Shown one piece after another: positions 46,411 through 55,040 of a stretch of DNA of 64,000 nt (the stretch's first letter is position 1; each line of letters starts with the position of its first letter). This stretch comes from Penicillus capitatus (Eukaryota > Chlorophyta). A program made the position numbers and the translations under genes. The notes under the pieces were generated by a model. The model was not told the DNA's origin. It searched no databases and saw nothing but the letters and a program-made list of their open reading frames with translations. The stretch covers positions 1,054,001-1,118,000 of the forward strand of contig OZ287703.1 in NCBI GenBank assembly GCA_965649825.1. The letters are read 5' to 3'.

Positions 46411-47585
46411 ATGAAGGAATGGCGTTGGCTGCTGCTGTGGTGCTTGTGCTGGTGCGGTTGGTACGTTCGGGCGATGGCGGAAGGACGCAATTGGGCCGTG
46501 TTGGTTTGTGCATCGCGAGATTGGCGCAACTACCGTCATGTTGCGAATACACTGTCGCTCTATCGAACGGTTAAGCGTTTGGGAATACCGGACAGTCACA
46601 TCATCCTCATGTTGGCCGAGGATATCGCCTGCAATGCTCGAAACGCCTTTCCTGCTGCCGTGTTTAACGAGAAGGAACACTCGGTCGATCTCTACGGTGC
46701 ACGTGTGGAGACAGACTATCGCGGATACGAAGTGTCTGTACAGAATCTCATTGGCGTGCTGACGGGTGATGCATGGCCGCCGTTCGTGTGATGTGTGCGT
46801 GATGTGACAGGTGTGATCAGGGCGACACGAAACGTCGATTCCCCGATCGAAACGCATGCTGTCCAAGAGGGATAGCAGAATCCTGATCTTCATGACAGGA
46901 CACGGCGGAGATGAGTTTCTGCGTTTTCAGAATCAACAGGATCTCCTCTCGAAAGCACATCACACTTGTGTGATGGCGAGATGGGTGACAGATACTGTGT
47001 GACAGGATCTGGCAGATGCCATTGCTCAGATGCATGCGAGGGGACGTTACGGGGAGATCCTGTTGATGGTCGACACCTGTCAAGCCTCAACACTGTTCAC
47101 GCACATTCATTCCCCCAACGTCCTTTCGATCGGCAGCAGCGTCAAAGGTCACATCAAACCGGCGGCCTTCTCACTCTTCTGTCTATGTGTGAGGTGTCTT
47201 TTTAGGAGAGAGCTCCTACTCCTATCTCACAGATCCCATTGTCGGCGTCTCGCTTATGGACCGCTTTACACTGGCGACGCTGAAATTTTTCGAGAATGTG
47301 GAGATCACGAGCTCAGCGACAGTGCAGGACCTGCTTCGATCGTACAGGTCGCTTTCGCTCTCCCTAGACATACGTGATCGTTCTGTCCTTGGGTGTATGG
47401 TCAGGCCACAACAGCTTCGTTCGTCCTTGTATTACAGCACACAGCAGTTTCACAGAAATCTAAGCTCCGTCTTCTTGACAGAATTGTTTGGCCACGTTAC
47501 ACAAGCGCACGCTATTCGTGTAAAGGCCAATGATCTTGATGACAGCACGCATGAGGGTATTATTCTTTACAGACGCTTCGATTGA
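46411..47585 (+). CDS. GPI8: GPI transamidase catalytic subunit (GPI8/PIG-K)
   Basis: Caspase-like C13 cysteine protease that attaches GPI anchors in the ER. Signal peptide at the N-terminus ([21 protein letters not shown]). Family landmarks: [40 protein letters not shown], and the catalytic His in [13 protein letters not shown] and Cys in [10 protein letters not shown]. Then come [13 protein letters not shown] and [11 protein letters not shown]. Splicing model from family alignment: introns 46766-46820, 46955-47005 (GC donor), 47148-47205 and 47348-47404. The second must be removed, since it carries an in-frame TGA. There is no obvious C-terminal TM helix, so it is shorter than the human enzyme. 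The first three introns contain the shared words. Confidence 0.92.
46766..46820 (+). repeat. Candidate introner intron (GPI8 intron 1)
   Basis: 55-nt GT-AG intron with GTGATGTGACAG internal; splice sites fixed by the family alignment (LTG|RHETS). Confidence 0.75.
46955..47005 (+). repeat. Candidate introner intron with GC donor (GPI8 intron 2)
   Basis: 51 nt, begins GCACATCACAC and ends TGTGTGACAG. CATCACA and TGTGATG form an inverted pair inside it. It contains an in-frame stop, and the family alignment fixes the boundaries. Confidence 0.7.
47148..47205 (+). repeat. Candidate introner intron (GPI8 intron 3)
   Basis: 58 nt. The donor GT belongs to an inverted M1 (GTCACATCA), followed by inverted M2 (TTCTCACTCTT). 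Confidence 0.78.
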
Positions 47586-47732
47586 GGAAGAACGGAAGAT
47601 GACGTGTGGCGTAAGTTTGTCTATCCATCTGTCCATCAGTCCGTCAGTCAGTCTATCTCCGAGATATGTAAAAGAAAGAATGGGTCAGTGTCATGTGTGA
47701 GTGCGATCACATGGGAGAACAGCATTCGGCTG

Positions 47733-49098
47733 TTATCGGTATTCTGAGAACCGAGTGTGTCCCGTCACACGTTGGTGCTCAATGGCAGGACCTGTTCCTG
47801 TGAATCCCCGCCCACATTCATCACACCGAAGTTGAAAAGTAGAAGTGTTGGTAAACTGATTGGTTGCGTTGAATTTCTGAACCTGTCACATCAAACACAC
47901 CGTCCTGACCCACGTCCTTTACACCGTGATCGCACCAATTGAACAGCGCCGTAGGTCAGCAGCTGTCCTTCTTCGGAGAGAGGGTTGTAGACTGTCTGGT
48001 CGAGCTCTTCTGGAGCATCCTTGTAGGGAGAGAGGGCAAGGGCGTCATAATGAATCCCATCGTAGACAAGCATGACGCGTTCCGTGAATCCAGAATCGCT
48101 TCCATAGACGTAGCAGTTGGTCGATTGTATGTCATATGTTGCAATCTGTTTTCGATAGTGCTGCGAGAGAATCATCAATTCGATCTCGCCTCCCCAATGC
48201 AGCGGATTGACGATCCATTCACAGTACTCTGCATTGGGTCGACCGAGCACAGCTAATAGCAGGACACTGTGCGGCAATGCGAAAAAGAGTGAGAAGTGTG
48301 ACCTTCATTGTATGTCAGGGGATCGGAACGAACGTGTGCGGCGATGACGCTCCGCAGATCGAAGCCCATCAACCGATTGCCCTCCATGACGTAGGCAACG
48401 GCCGTGAACAGACAGGAGTTATCCGAATCCACAAATCGCCGGACGATGTACGAGCCATCTTCCATTTCCCGATAGGTTACGGGGCCGGGTTCGAAATCGT
48501 CTTTCGGTGGCGCAAGGACCGCTTCCGAGAGAGACATTGCAATGGCTCTATCCAATTCCTCATCGGGATTCGAATCCGTCGGCGCCGCACGGCCGTAGAT
48601 GCCATCCATGGATGTGGTCTGGTCACACATAAATCGTCAAAGGCGTCAGAAGAGGAAAGAAGAGTGAGAAACGGTGAGTTCTGAGCAGCTTCCGGTGGAG
48701 CTAGGGAGAACGGGAAAGTAACCGGAACGAATGGGTCCCGTCAGTTGCGTCATGCCGTCTGGCATCGTCTCGTCGGTGGTCGCCCTTTCGGAAACGACGA
48801 TCAGATCCCCGTGGCGCAGCAGTGTGCCAATAGACGTCGTGGCGGGACTGGGTGGCGGCTCCAATAGTGACGGCGGAAATCCTGTCTTCATTATCTGCAG
48901 CGACGGGGCTATGCCAGACTTCTCGTGTACCATTGCCTGAAAATCCTCAAACTTCATCGAAGGCGCCAAATCTGCATCACGTAAACGCCTTTCCGTTATC
49001 GACGCCAATGTATCGTGCACGGTTTTACGGGTAAGAGTGAAGGTGTCGTCAGGACAGCGGCATTTGACGGTGAGAGACGGCGCGTTTGGGTGCGCCAT
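47733..49098 (-). CDS. OTU1: OTU-family deubiquitinase OTU1/YOD1
   Basis: ATG at 49098. N-terminal UBX-like domain (SLTVKCRCPDDTFTLTRKTV, LQIMKTGFPPSLL). After intron 48619-48672 comes a ubiquitin-interacting-like helix (DEELDRAIAMSLSEA), then the OTU core DGSYIVRRFVDSDNSCLFTA with catalytic Asp and Cys. Intron 48253-48302 leads to AVLGRPNAEYCEWIVNPLHW and the catalytic His in LVYDGIHYDAL. Intron 47883-47935 precedes a C2H2-like zinc finger (LRCDECGRGFTG, then EHQRVTGHT), and the TAA is at 47733. This complete UBX-OTU-ZnF order is the hallmark of OTU1, a p97/CDC48 partner in ER-associated degradation. All three introns carry the shared words M1 or M2. Confidence 0.93.
47883..47935 (-). repeat. 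Candidate introner intron (OTU1 intron 3)
   Basis: 53 nt; in sense it ends TTGATGTGACAG, supplying the 3' splice site. Confidence 0.78.
48253..48302 (-). repeat. Candidate introner intron (OTU1 intron 2)
   Basis: 50 nt; in sense begins GTCACACTTCTCACTCTTTTT (donor from the inverted TGTGAC end, then inverted M2). Confidence 0.78.
48619..48672 (-). repeat. Candidate introner intron (OTU1 intron 1)
   Basis: 54 nt; in sense begins GTTTCTCACTCTTC (inverted M2) and ends TGTGTGACCAG. Confidence 0.72.
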
Positions 49099-49274
49099 GT
49101 CAGAGACGTGAGATGTTTGTACGTTCGGATTGCAACACGGTCGACAACACGACGGTAGCAAACGTTTCCAGAGGGGAGTATTCGAAGACCCTATTTTGTC
49201 AGACGATGTATGTAGGTGTACGACGGACGAGAGAAAGGAAGACGTTGCCTTCCGACTGAACGTACCAACATTGG

Positions 49275-49874
49275 ATGCGATCTCGGTGTCTACCCTGCCG
49301 CATCGCGTCGCCGTCGTCGCCGCCACGCGTCGTGCGCGCAACGCGTCGCGACGCCGACACGACGACACTTGACAACTGCAGAGCGCTTGTACTGGACGCG
49401 ACCTTTCGTCCCTTAGACATCGTCAACTGGCATCGCGCCGTTGTCCTCGATGTCTTCAAATCCGCTGAGGTCTTGGCCTATTACGACTGCTGTGTCAAGA
49501 CGGTGCGACAAGACTATCCCGTCCCTGCCGTCATCCGAACAGAATTCGTGATGAAAGGCTTCAAAAAGCGAAAGATTCCACTCACTCGACGAAATGTGTT
49601 GAAGCGGGACGGGAGTACCTGTGTCTACTGCGGCGCTCGGAAGGATTTGACACTGGATCACATTATCCCACTGTCCAAAGGCGGCGAGAACAGTTGGGAG
49701 AATTTGGTGACGGCATGTCGAAAATGTAATGGCCGGAAAGGAAATCGAACGCTGGAGCAGATAGGATGGAAACTGAAGACGCTTCCTAGAAAACCGGGCG
49801 CATTTGATTTGCGTTTTACCATTGATATGCCAATCGATAGTCCCAAGGAATGGCACGATTACATTGCCCATTAA
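49275..49874 (+). CDS. HNH endonuclease-family protein, probably organelle-targeted
   Basis: 199 residues, intronless. An Arg/Ser-rich start (MRSRCLPCRIASPSSPPRVV) without acidic residues looks like a transit peptide. The body is the cyanobacterial/plant HNH type: CRALVLDATFRPLDIVNWHR, RRNVLKRDGSTCVYCGARKD, then LTLDHIIPLSKGGENSWENL and CRKCNGRKGNRTLEQIG. The zinc CxxC pairs (CVYC, CRKC) and catalytic His (DHIIP) are present. Biochemical targets of this subfamily are unclear. Divergent from OTU1 with a 176-bp shared promoter region. The gene type suggests plastid ancestry of the host. Confidence 0.85.
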   Translation: MRSRCLPCRIASPSSPPRVVRATRRDADTTTLDNCRALVLDATFRPLDIVNWHRAVVLDVFKSAEVLAYYDCCVKTVRQDYPVPAVIRTEFVMKGFKKRKIPLTRRNVLKRDGSTCVYCGARKDLTLDHIIPLSKGGENSWENLVTACRKCNGRKGNRTLEQIGWKLKTLPRKPGAFDLRFTIDMPIDSPKEWHDYIAH

Positions 49875-49939
49875 TAACCAAAGACGCACGCACGCACGCA
49901 TTGCTATTTTTTCCAGTAATGGCATGAGATGATCATCGA

Positions 49940-51020
49940 TCAGTAAACGTTTCGTAAAATGGAGTCCACAGACAATGCCGTTTCTGTTGAAAAGTGTGAG
50001 ATATCGGAGAAGGGGGAATGCAAATGTGTAACCTTTGTTGAGTTCTGCTTTGAGATCTCGGAAAAGCGATTCCATCTGGTTTGTGGTATTGCCCTTGAGG
50101 AGTTTGTTGATCGGAGGCGGTGGAATGATCGACGGCTTGACAGAGAGCTCCAACGAAACGAGTGACGCATCCGTCCCTGCAGTCACATCAAATGCGTCAG
50201 ATGCATCTAGTGCCTCGTGCGTTTGATCAACGTGATTCCTGATGTCGATCGAGAAGAGGACGCCCTTCACCATCCAACTCCATGATCTTCCATGCACCCT
50301 TGTATTGTGTCAAGAATCCTGGATACTTCTGAAAGAATGAGATCTGAGATGGAAGTGTGAGAAAGAGTGAGATGTTGATGATGTGACAGCACCTCGCCTT
50401 TCGGCCGATCCATCTGCATCGAAATGGGAATGAAACAAGCGCCGCTCACTTTCCAGAACGACCATTTGGCATCGACATGAAGATCGACAAGTTTCTGCCC
50501 CTCTCCATCGTCTTCCACCACATGATAAACATGAATCATCTGATGATGTGACAGGGCCTCGATAAAAGTGTGACCAGACGATGTCGCACTTTGAATATTT
50601 CAAAAATGTTGTCGTAGTCCTCTCGTTCGAAGAGCGTAAAGATCCGATGGAAATCGGCCTCGACTCTGGACGTCATGACGGCATGGCATGTCGAATCGCG
50701 CTCTTGCATAACGTCGACCTGCGTCTCATCCATCTCCCAGCTCTTCTGTGGGGAGATCAGCGGAAGCGACCAGGAAGCTGCTACATCGCCATAGGCACGG
50801 CACCGAACTCTCCTACCCCTTCAGCAAAGACAGGATACGGATCGGGCAGGAGCTGTCGTGTTTGTACGTTCGGAATGGAGACCGACTGGAGAGACAACGC
50901 GTAACGGCACAGTGCATCGTAACAAAGGCGATCGGCGATCGCGTGATCGATGCGACTGCCCCATTGCCACGTCACCTTCCGATTGGACGGGATGCGTTTG
51001 GGCGTTTCGGCTTTGCTCAT
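49940..51020 (-). CDS. START/polyketide-cyclase-like (coenzyme Q-binding type) protein
   Basis: Four introns at 50540-50589, 50329-50392, 50177-50270 and 49984-50032, all in consistent phase, assemble a SRPBCC domain: SRVEADFHRIFTLFEREDYD, then VDLHVDAKWSFWKVSGACFI, FLTQYKGAWKIMELDGTDAS and LVSLELSVKPSIIPPPPINK, with a last helix MESLFRDLKAEL. The stop is at 49940. The N-terminal exon (ATG at 51020, MSKAETPKRIPSNRKVTWQW) is joined by an inferred intron from about 50745 to 50812 and is less certain; an ATG at 50733 is the alternative. Family members bind hydrophobic ligands such as quinones or lipids, and plant relatives are often plastid-located. Confidence 0.72.
49984..50032 (-). repeat. Candidate introner intron (START-like gene intron 4)
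   Basis: 49 nt; in sense carries TCTCACACTTTT, a one-base variant of inverted M2. Confidence 0.6.
50177..50270 (-). repeat. Candidate introner intron (START-like gene intron 3)
   Basis: 94 nt; in sense ends TTTGATGTGACTGCAG, an M1 copy with the acceptor slightly downstream. Confidence 0.68.
50329..50392 (-). repeat. Candidate introner intron (START-like gene intron 2), fullest copy
   Basis: 64 nt; in sense reads GTG-CTGTCACATCATC-AACA-TCTCACTCTTTC-TCACAC, so it has inverted M1, then inverted M2. Confidence 0.8.
50540..50589 (-). repeat. Candidate introner intron (START-like gene intron 1)
   Basis: 50 nt; in sense contains GGTCACACTTTT and ends CTGTCACATCATCAG, so here inverted M1 lies at the 3' splice site. 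Confidence 0.75.
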
Positions 51021-51163
51021 GCCATCTCCTTCCTCGTTTCACGGATCCACGCCTCCTCGGCATTACGTAAGCCCCATGGTCTCACTCTTTGTCCAGGACT
51101 CAGACGAGGTATCTGTAGAAGCCCCTCAGTCGCGTTGGATCTGCGAGTGAGGGATGGACGCCG

Positions 51164-54100
51164 ATGAGACAAAAAATCAGGCGTAAGGGTCGACTGCTGA
51201 TCCTTCATGCCACAGCGTCGTCACACAAATTTCACCGCCGCACGTACCAACGCATGAAAAAGGTTTGGGAGATTTGTCGTCGTCGGCGTCGTGGGGTCAG
51301 GGAGCGATCATGGGTCATGCATGATGTGACAGGATGGTCTGATTGCTGAGTGCGAGAAATTGAATCTCGAAACGTCGGGGACACGAGCAGATCTCATCCA
51401 GCGCATCACGATCTGCATCGGATCCGAGGTGCATCTCACTCTTTTCGAAGGTGATGAAAAGAACGGGACATACAGGAGGAGTCTGAGGAATGGACGCCGA
51501 AGATACTGATGCGAAAGAAGAAAGAGGCACTGAAGGAAGAATGCGAGACGCGAGGGCTGTCCTCTGAAGGAACCAAGCGCAAGATGATTGAACGGATTAT
51601 GTTGGATGAAGAGGTCACGCATCCGTCACATCAACGTAAAGAGTGAGATAGGTGTGTGCGTGCAGCGACGACAGCATCCAGACTTTAGAGACACGCTAGA
51701 GGAAATGCAGCATCTGGTGGTCGATACAGGCGAGATCATGAAGGACAAGGTCGAGAGAATCGTAGATCTGTTGGAAGAGGAAGAACAGGTGACAGAGGAG
51801 GTTAAGGAGGAAGAACTGGCGATAGAAGAGGTTGAGCAGGAAGAACAGGTGACAGAGGAGGTTAAGGAGGAAGATCGACTGGCCGATATCACTCCGAGGG
51901 ACGTGCAAAGGATGAGAATGGCAGATCTGATCGAGATCTTCTCTCCTGTTCTCCCCAATCCGAATTGGAATACAATGAAGCGTTATGAGATGGTGAGCTT
52001 TGTATTGCGTGAGTACTTCGGGATTGCTCCGGTTTCGAAAAACAGCAAGAAAGTGGTCACTGAAGCAAAGAGGTCCAGAGTGGCACCGATGAAGGTGGGG
52101 TGGCCAACTGCAGTAGGATTGAGGTGATGCGTGCGGATGTGACAGGCAGTGGATCGCTCTGAAGAAATGGCACGGATGATGATGTTGGATCAAGTCAAAA
52201 CAGAGACCGGTATGTTCATCGGCGACATCGACGCTTCCATCGATCGTCTCATTCACGAGATGCGCACGATCTACGGCGCTTATCTCCCAGTTCAACTGGA
52301 AATTCCCTTTCAGGATGTTCCCGACAATGAAGATCTGGAAGTAGAGGAAGCAGATGACGCGGCAGAGGATACGACGGAAGTGGAAGATGCTGCCATAGAG
52401 GAAGATGAGATGATGGACAGTGAAGAAGATGTCGATGTTGAGGAGAACGCCGTGAGGGATGGAGCGAACGCCAAGGAAGACACGATGGTCGATTTGAAAG
52501 AGACAGGAGAGGCAGATTGGTCCAAAGGTCCGATGGGTGGTCCTGATATGGATGAAAGCGACAGTTTATTGGAGAAAGCACTCGATGGCGATGTGACTGA
52601 TGAGATGGTGGTCAGAGGTAAACGCAGAAACCGCAGCGACCGTGTGCGCGATGTGGTGGAGAAAGAGGCAGAGGAGGTGTTTAAGGGCGACGTGGGAATG
52701 TATACTGTTGATCTCGATCCACCGATGGAGTCGACGGAGACAGAGGTGGGTACAAGGAGTATGGAAGATATGGCACGAGAGATTCTGGAGATGCATGCAA
52801 GGGATGAGTTGCTGAAGATGTCGGAGGAGAAGTTCTACAAACTCGTCGAGCCGCTCTGTCTGGATGTCGGTCCCTTCCGAGAGGAGTTTGTGGCGAAGAT
52901 TGCCGCTTTGGCAGGTGTCGGTGTAGAAGATGAGGAGACGGAAGAGGAGCCGGCAACGGATCTCATTGAGCTGTCTCTGTCGACGCTGGACACGGAATCC
53001 GACGAAACGCAGATAAGGGAGCGGTTGGTCGACAATGCAGAATACACACCGGCACCCGTCATCAACATGGCACCATCCACTCTGGAAGCCAATACAGATG
53101 CAGACATCCTTGCAGATGAGAAACCGCAAGAGCTGCGCGAGGTTGACCCTCGACCAGAGGAGATGGACGTCACGAAAGAGGAGGACGTGGATGTCGTGGC
53201 AGATGAGGAGGAGATGCGCGAGATGCCATTCGATGAGGAACTTGATACCGAAGCATATCTGGAAGAGGCGGCTGAGCCGATAGGAGAGATGGAAGTGACA
53301 GAAGAGACCAGCACAGAAGAGGCGGCTGAGCCGATAGGAGAGATGGAAGTGACAGAAGAGATCAACACAGAAGAGGCGACTGGATTGGGTACCGATACGA
53401 CAGAGGCGGTCTCTGTCGAGGAGTCGACGACACAGACGGAGGACGACGTCGTTCAGGAGACGCTGCCGGAACGATCAGATGTCACAAACGAAGCTCCCCC
53501 TGCCGAACCACAAATCGAGGAGCAGTCCTTAGAGGAATACGAGGAGACAGAAACGAAAGAGCGTGAGGAGGAAGAGACACCGATCGCGTCCAGTAAAGAG
53601 GATGCATATGACATGAGGGATACCCCACCGGCAGAGGATGAAGCTGAAAGCACTGCGGCGTTTGTCAATGGCGTCGAGCCCGTCGCTGTCGAACCTGATG
53701 CAACGGAACTGCTCGATGAGAGCGCCGCCCTGCCAGACACCACCAAACTCGCCGATGAGGAACCGTCTGAAGCCATCGACGATCTCGAGGGTCTGAACAC
53801 GCCGCCAGAGAAGACAGCAGCCGCCATCGAAGGCGTCACAGATTCTGAGACATCTGCTGCAGAAGTGTGATCTCTGTTGTGGCCCTGTTGATAGATGTCT
53901 CCCTTTGCAGGTCGCGGTGGGCGATGCGTCGGAGAGCGAGGTCGAATCGCTCGTGGCCAAAGAAATGACGACGTCTGATGCAGCAGTCAAGAACATCGAA
54001 CGCGTTCTGAAAGAGATCCAGCAGCAAAGAATAGAGTGGGAGAGCAGTACACAGGACATTACACAGCTCGATGTCGGAGCGCAGCTTGCTGAACAGCAAC

Positions 54101-54907
54101 AGAAAAAAGTGACCTTCACCGCCGCCATATATCACACTTTTCCATTCTGTCGTAACAGGAATCCCTGAAAAAAGATCTCGAGCAAGTGACGACACAATTT
54201 GAAAGCCTGCGGCAGAAGGTGGACGTCAATGATGATAAGATCATCGAATTAAGGAAAGAAATCAACAGGCAAGGCCAAACGATCACACATTCTCACTCTT
54301 TTGCAGAACAGCGCGTTCCTTGGGGCTTTCCCAAATGATCATTTCTCTTTTGTTTTTATGCCTGCCCTAAGAAACGCGCTGTTCTGTCTAGGGTGCTCTT
54401 TGCGTTTCAGTTGTTGCCTTTTGATCCTCTGATTGGAGACGGCAATGGAGAAGTGGGCGTTTTTGCCAACGGTTATGACCCTTTTCTATCAGATGATATG
54501 GTTTTTGACATCTCTTTTGACGAAACGGCTTATCGTTACTCTATCGATACCACCCTTCCAGAAAAATCGTTCTCGCCTTTGGATCCCGCCATTCGAGATC
54601 AATGCCATTTCAATCTAACATCTGCCTCCGAAACTGAAGTCTTTTTGCGTTCTGTTAGTGACGCCGCCGGCACCGCCGCCACCAATCTACAAGAGGAGGA
54701 TCTCTTCAAGAAGCCCTCGTCGATCGGTACGCCTTCGAATATACATTCCATCATCTCACACATCTGCAATGTGTGACCTTAGCTGTGGGATTGGCATTTG
54801 GCGTGACCGAATTCGTCAAGAAAGTATTTCCGAATCTCTTTGAGCGTCGCGACGACCGTGATGATGATGACGACGACACGAAAGATGACAAGGATAGGAC
54901 GATGTGA
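51164..54907 (+). CDS. SAP-motif, acidic repeat protein
   Basis: ATG at 51164 with a very basic N-terminus (KVWEICRRRRRG). Two SAP-type helix-turn-helix motifs: LIAECEKLNLETSGTRADLI and LKEECETRGLSSEGTKRKMI. Then a Glu/Val repeat (EEEEQVTEEVKEEELAIEEV), a third helical motif (LADITPRDVQRMRMADLIEI) and a long acidic region (52.1-53.9 kb) with two copies of EEAAEPIGEMEVTEE. A C-terminal coiled coil follows (IERVLKEIQQQRIEWE, DDKIIELRKEIN). Introns: 51296-51332, 51429-51475, 51614-51665, 52095-52145, about 53866-53910 and 54115-54163. At the 3' end a GC-donor intron (54269-54391) would join the coiled coil to an exon reaching 54907; a shorter splice (54269-54306) gives a stop at 54370. SAP motifs bind DNA or RNA, so a nuclear scaffold role is inferred. 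Confidence 0.68.
51296..51332 (+). repeat. Candidate introner intron (SAP gene intron 1)
   Basis: Only 37 nt; ends in sense M1, TGATGTGACAG (51322-51332). Confidence 0.75.
51429..51475 (+). repeat. Candidate introner intron (SAP gene intron 2)
   Basis: 47 nt; inverted M2, TCTCACTCTTTT, at 51434-51445. Confidence 0.75.
51614..51665 (+). repeat. Candidate introner intron (SAP gene intron 3)
   Basis: 52 nt; inverted M1, GTCACATCA (51625-51633), followed by sense M2, AAAGAGTGAGA (51638-51648). Confidence 0.78.
52095..52145 (+). repeat. Candidate introner intron (SAP gene intron 4)
   Basis: 51 nt; ends GGATGTGACAG, a one-base variant of M1, at the 3' splice site. Confidence 0.7.
53260..53375 (+). 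repeat. Coding tandem repeat in the acidic region
   Basis: Two direct copies of a unit of about 57 nt encoding EEAAEPIGEMEVTEE(T/I)(S/N)T. Near-identical in DNA, hence recent. A similar duplication encoding EEQVTEEVKEE sits at about 51777-51870. Confidence 0.85.
54269..54391 (+). repeat. Candidate GC-donor intron with M2 and inverted repeat (SAP gene)
   Basis: Begins AG|GCAAGG; contains GATCACACATTCTCACTCTTTT and the 14-bp inverted repeat. A shorter acceptor (TTTTGCAG at 54306) is the alternative. Confidence 0.5.
54304..54386. repeat. 14-bp perfect inverted repeat within the putative GC-donor intron
   Basis: CAGAACAGCGCGTT (54304-54317) is the exact reverse complement of AACGCGCTGTTCTG (54373-54386), with a 55-nt loop rich in C/T. 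It lies inside the putative intron 54269-54391, or at the 3' end of the SAP gene if the shorter model is right. It could be a stem-loop bringing the splice sites together, or a small TIR element. Confidence 0.8.
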
Positions 54908-55040
54908 TGGAATATCTGTGTGATGAGACATCATCATCTTTACACAATGCATTTCTATAATCCATGCTTCTGCTGTCCACGAGATGCGCCGCAATCGCGA
55001 TGATCACGGCAAGCGTACCGAATATCCCCGCCCACTGTCC

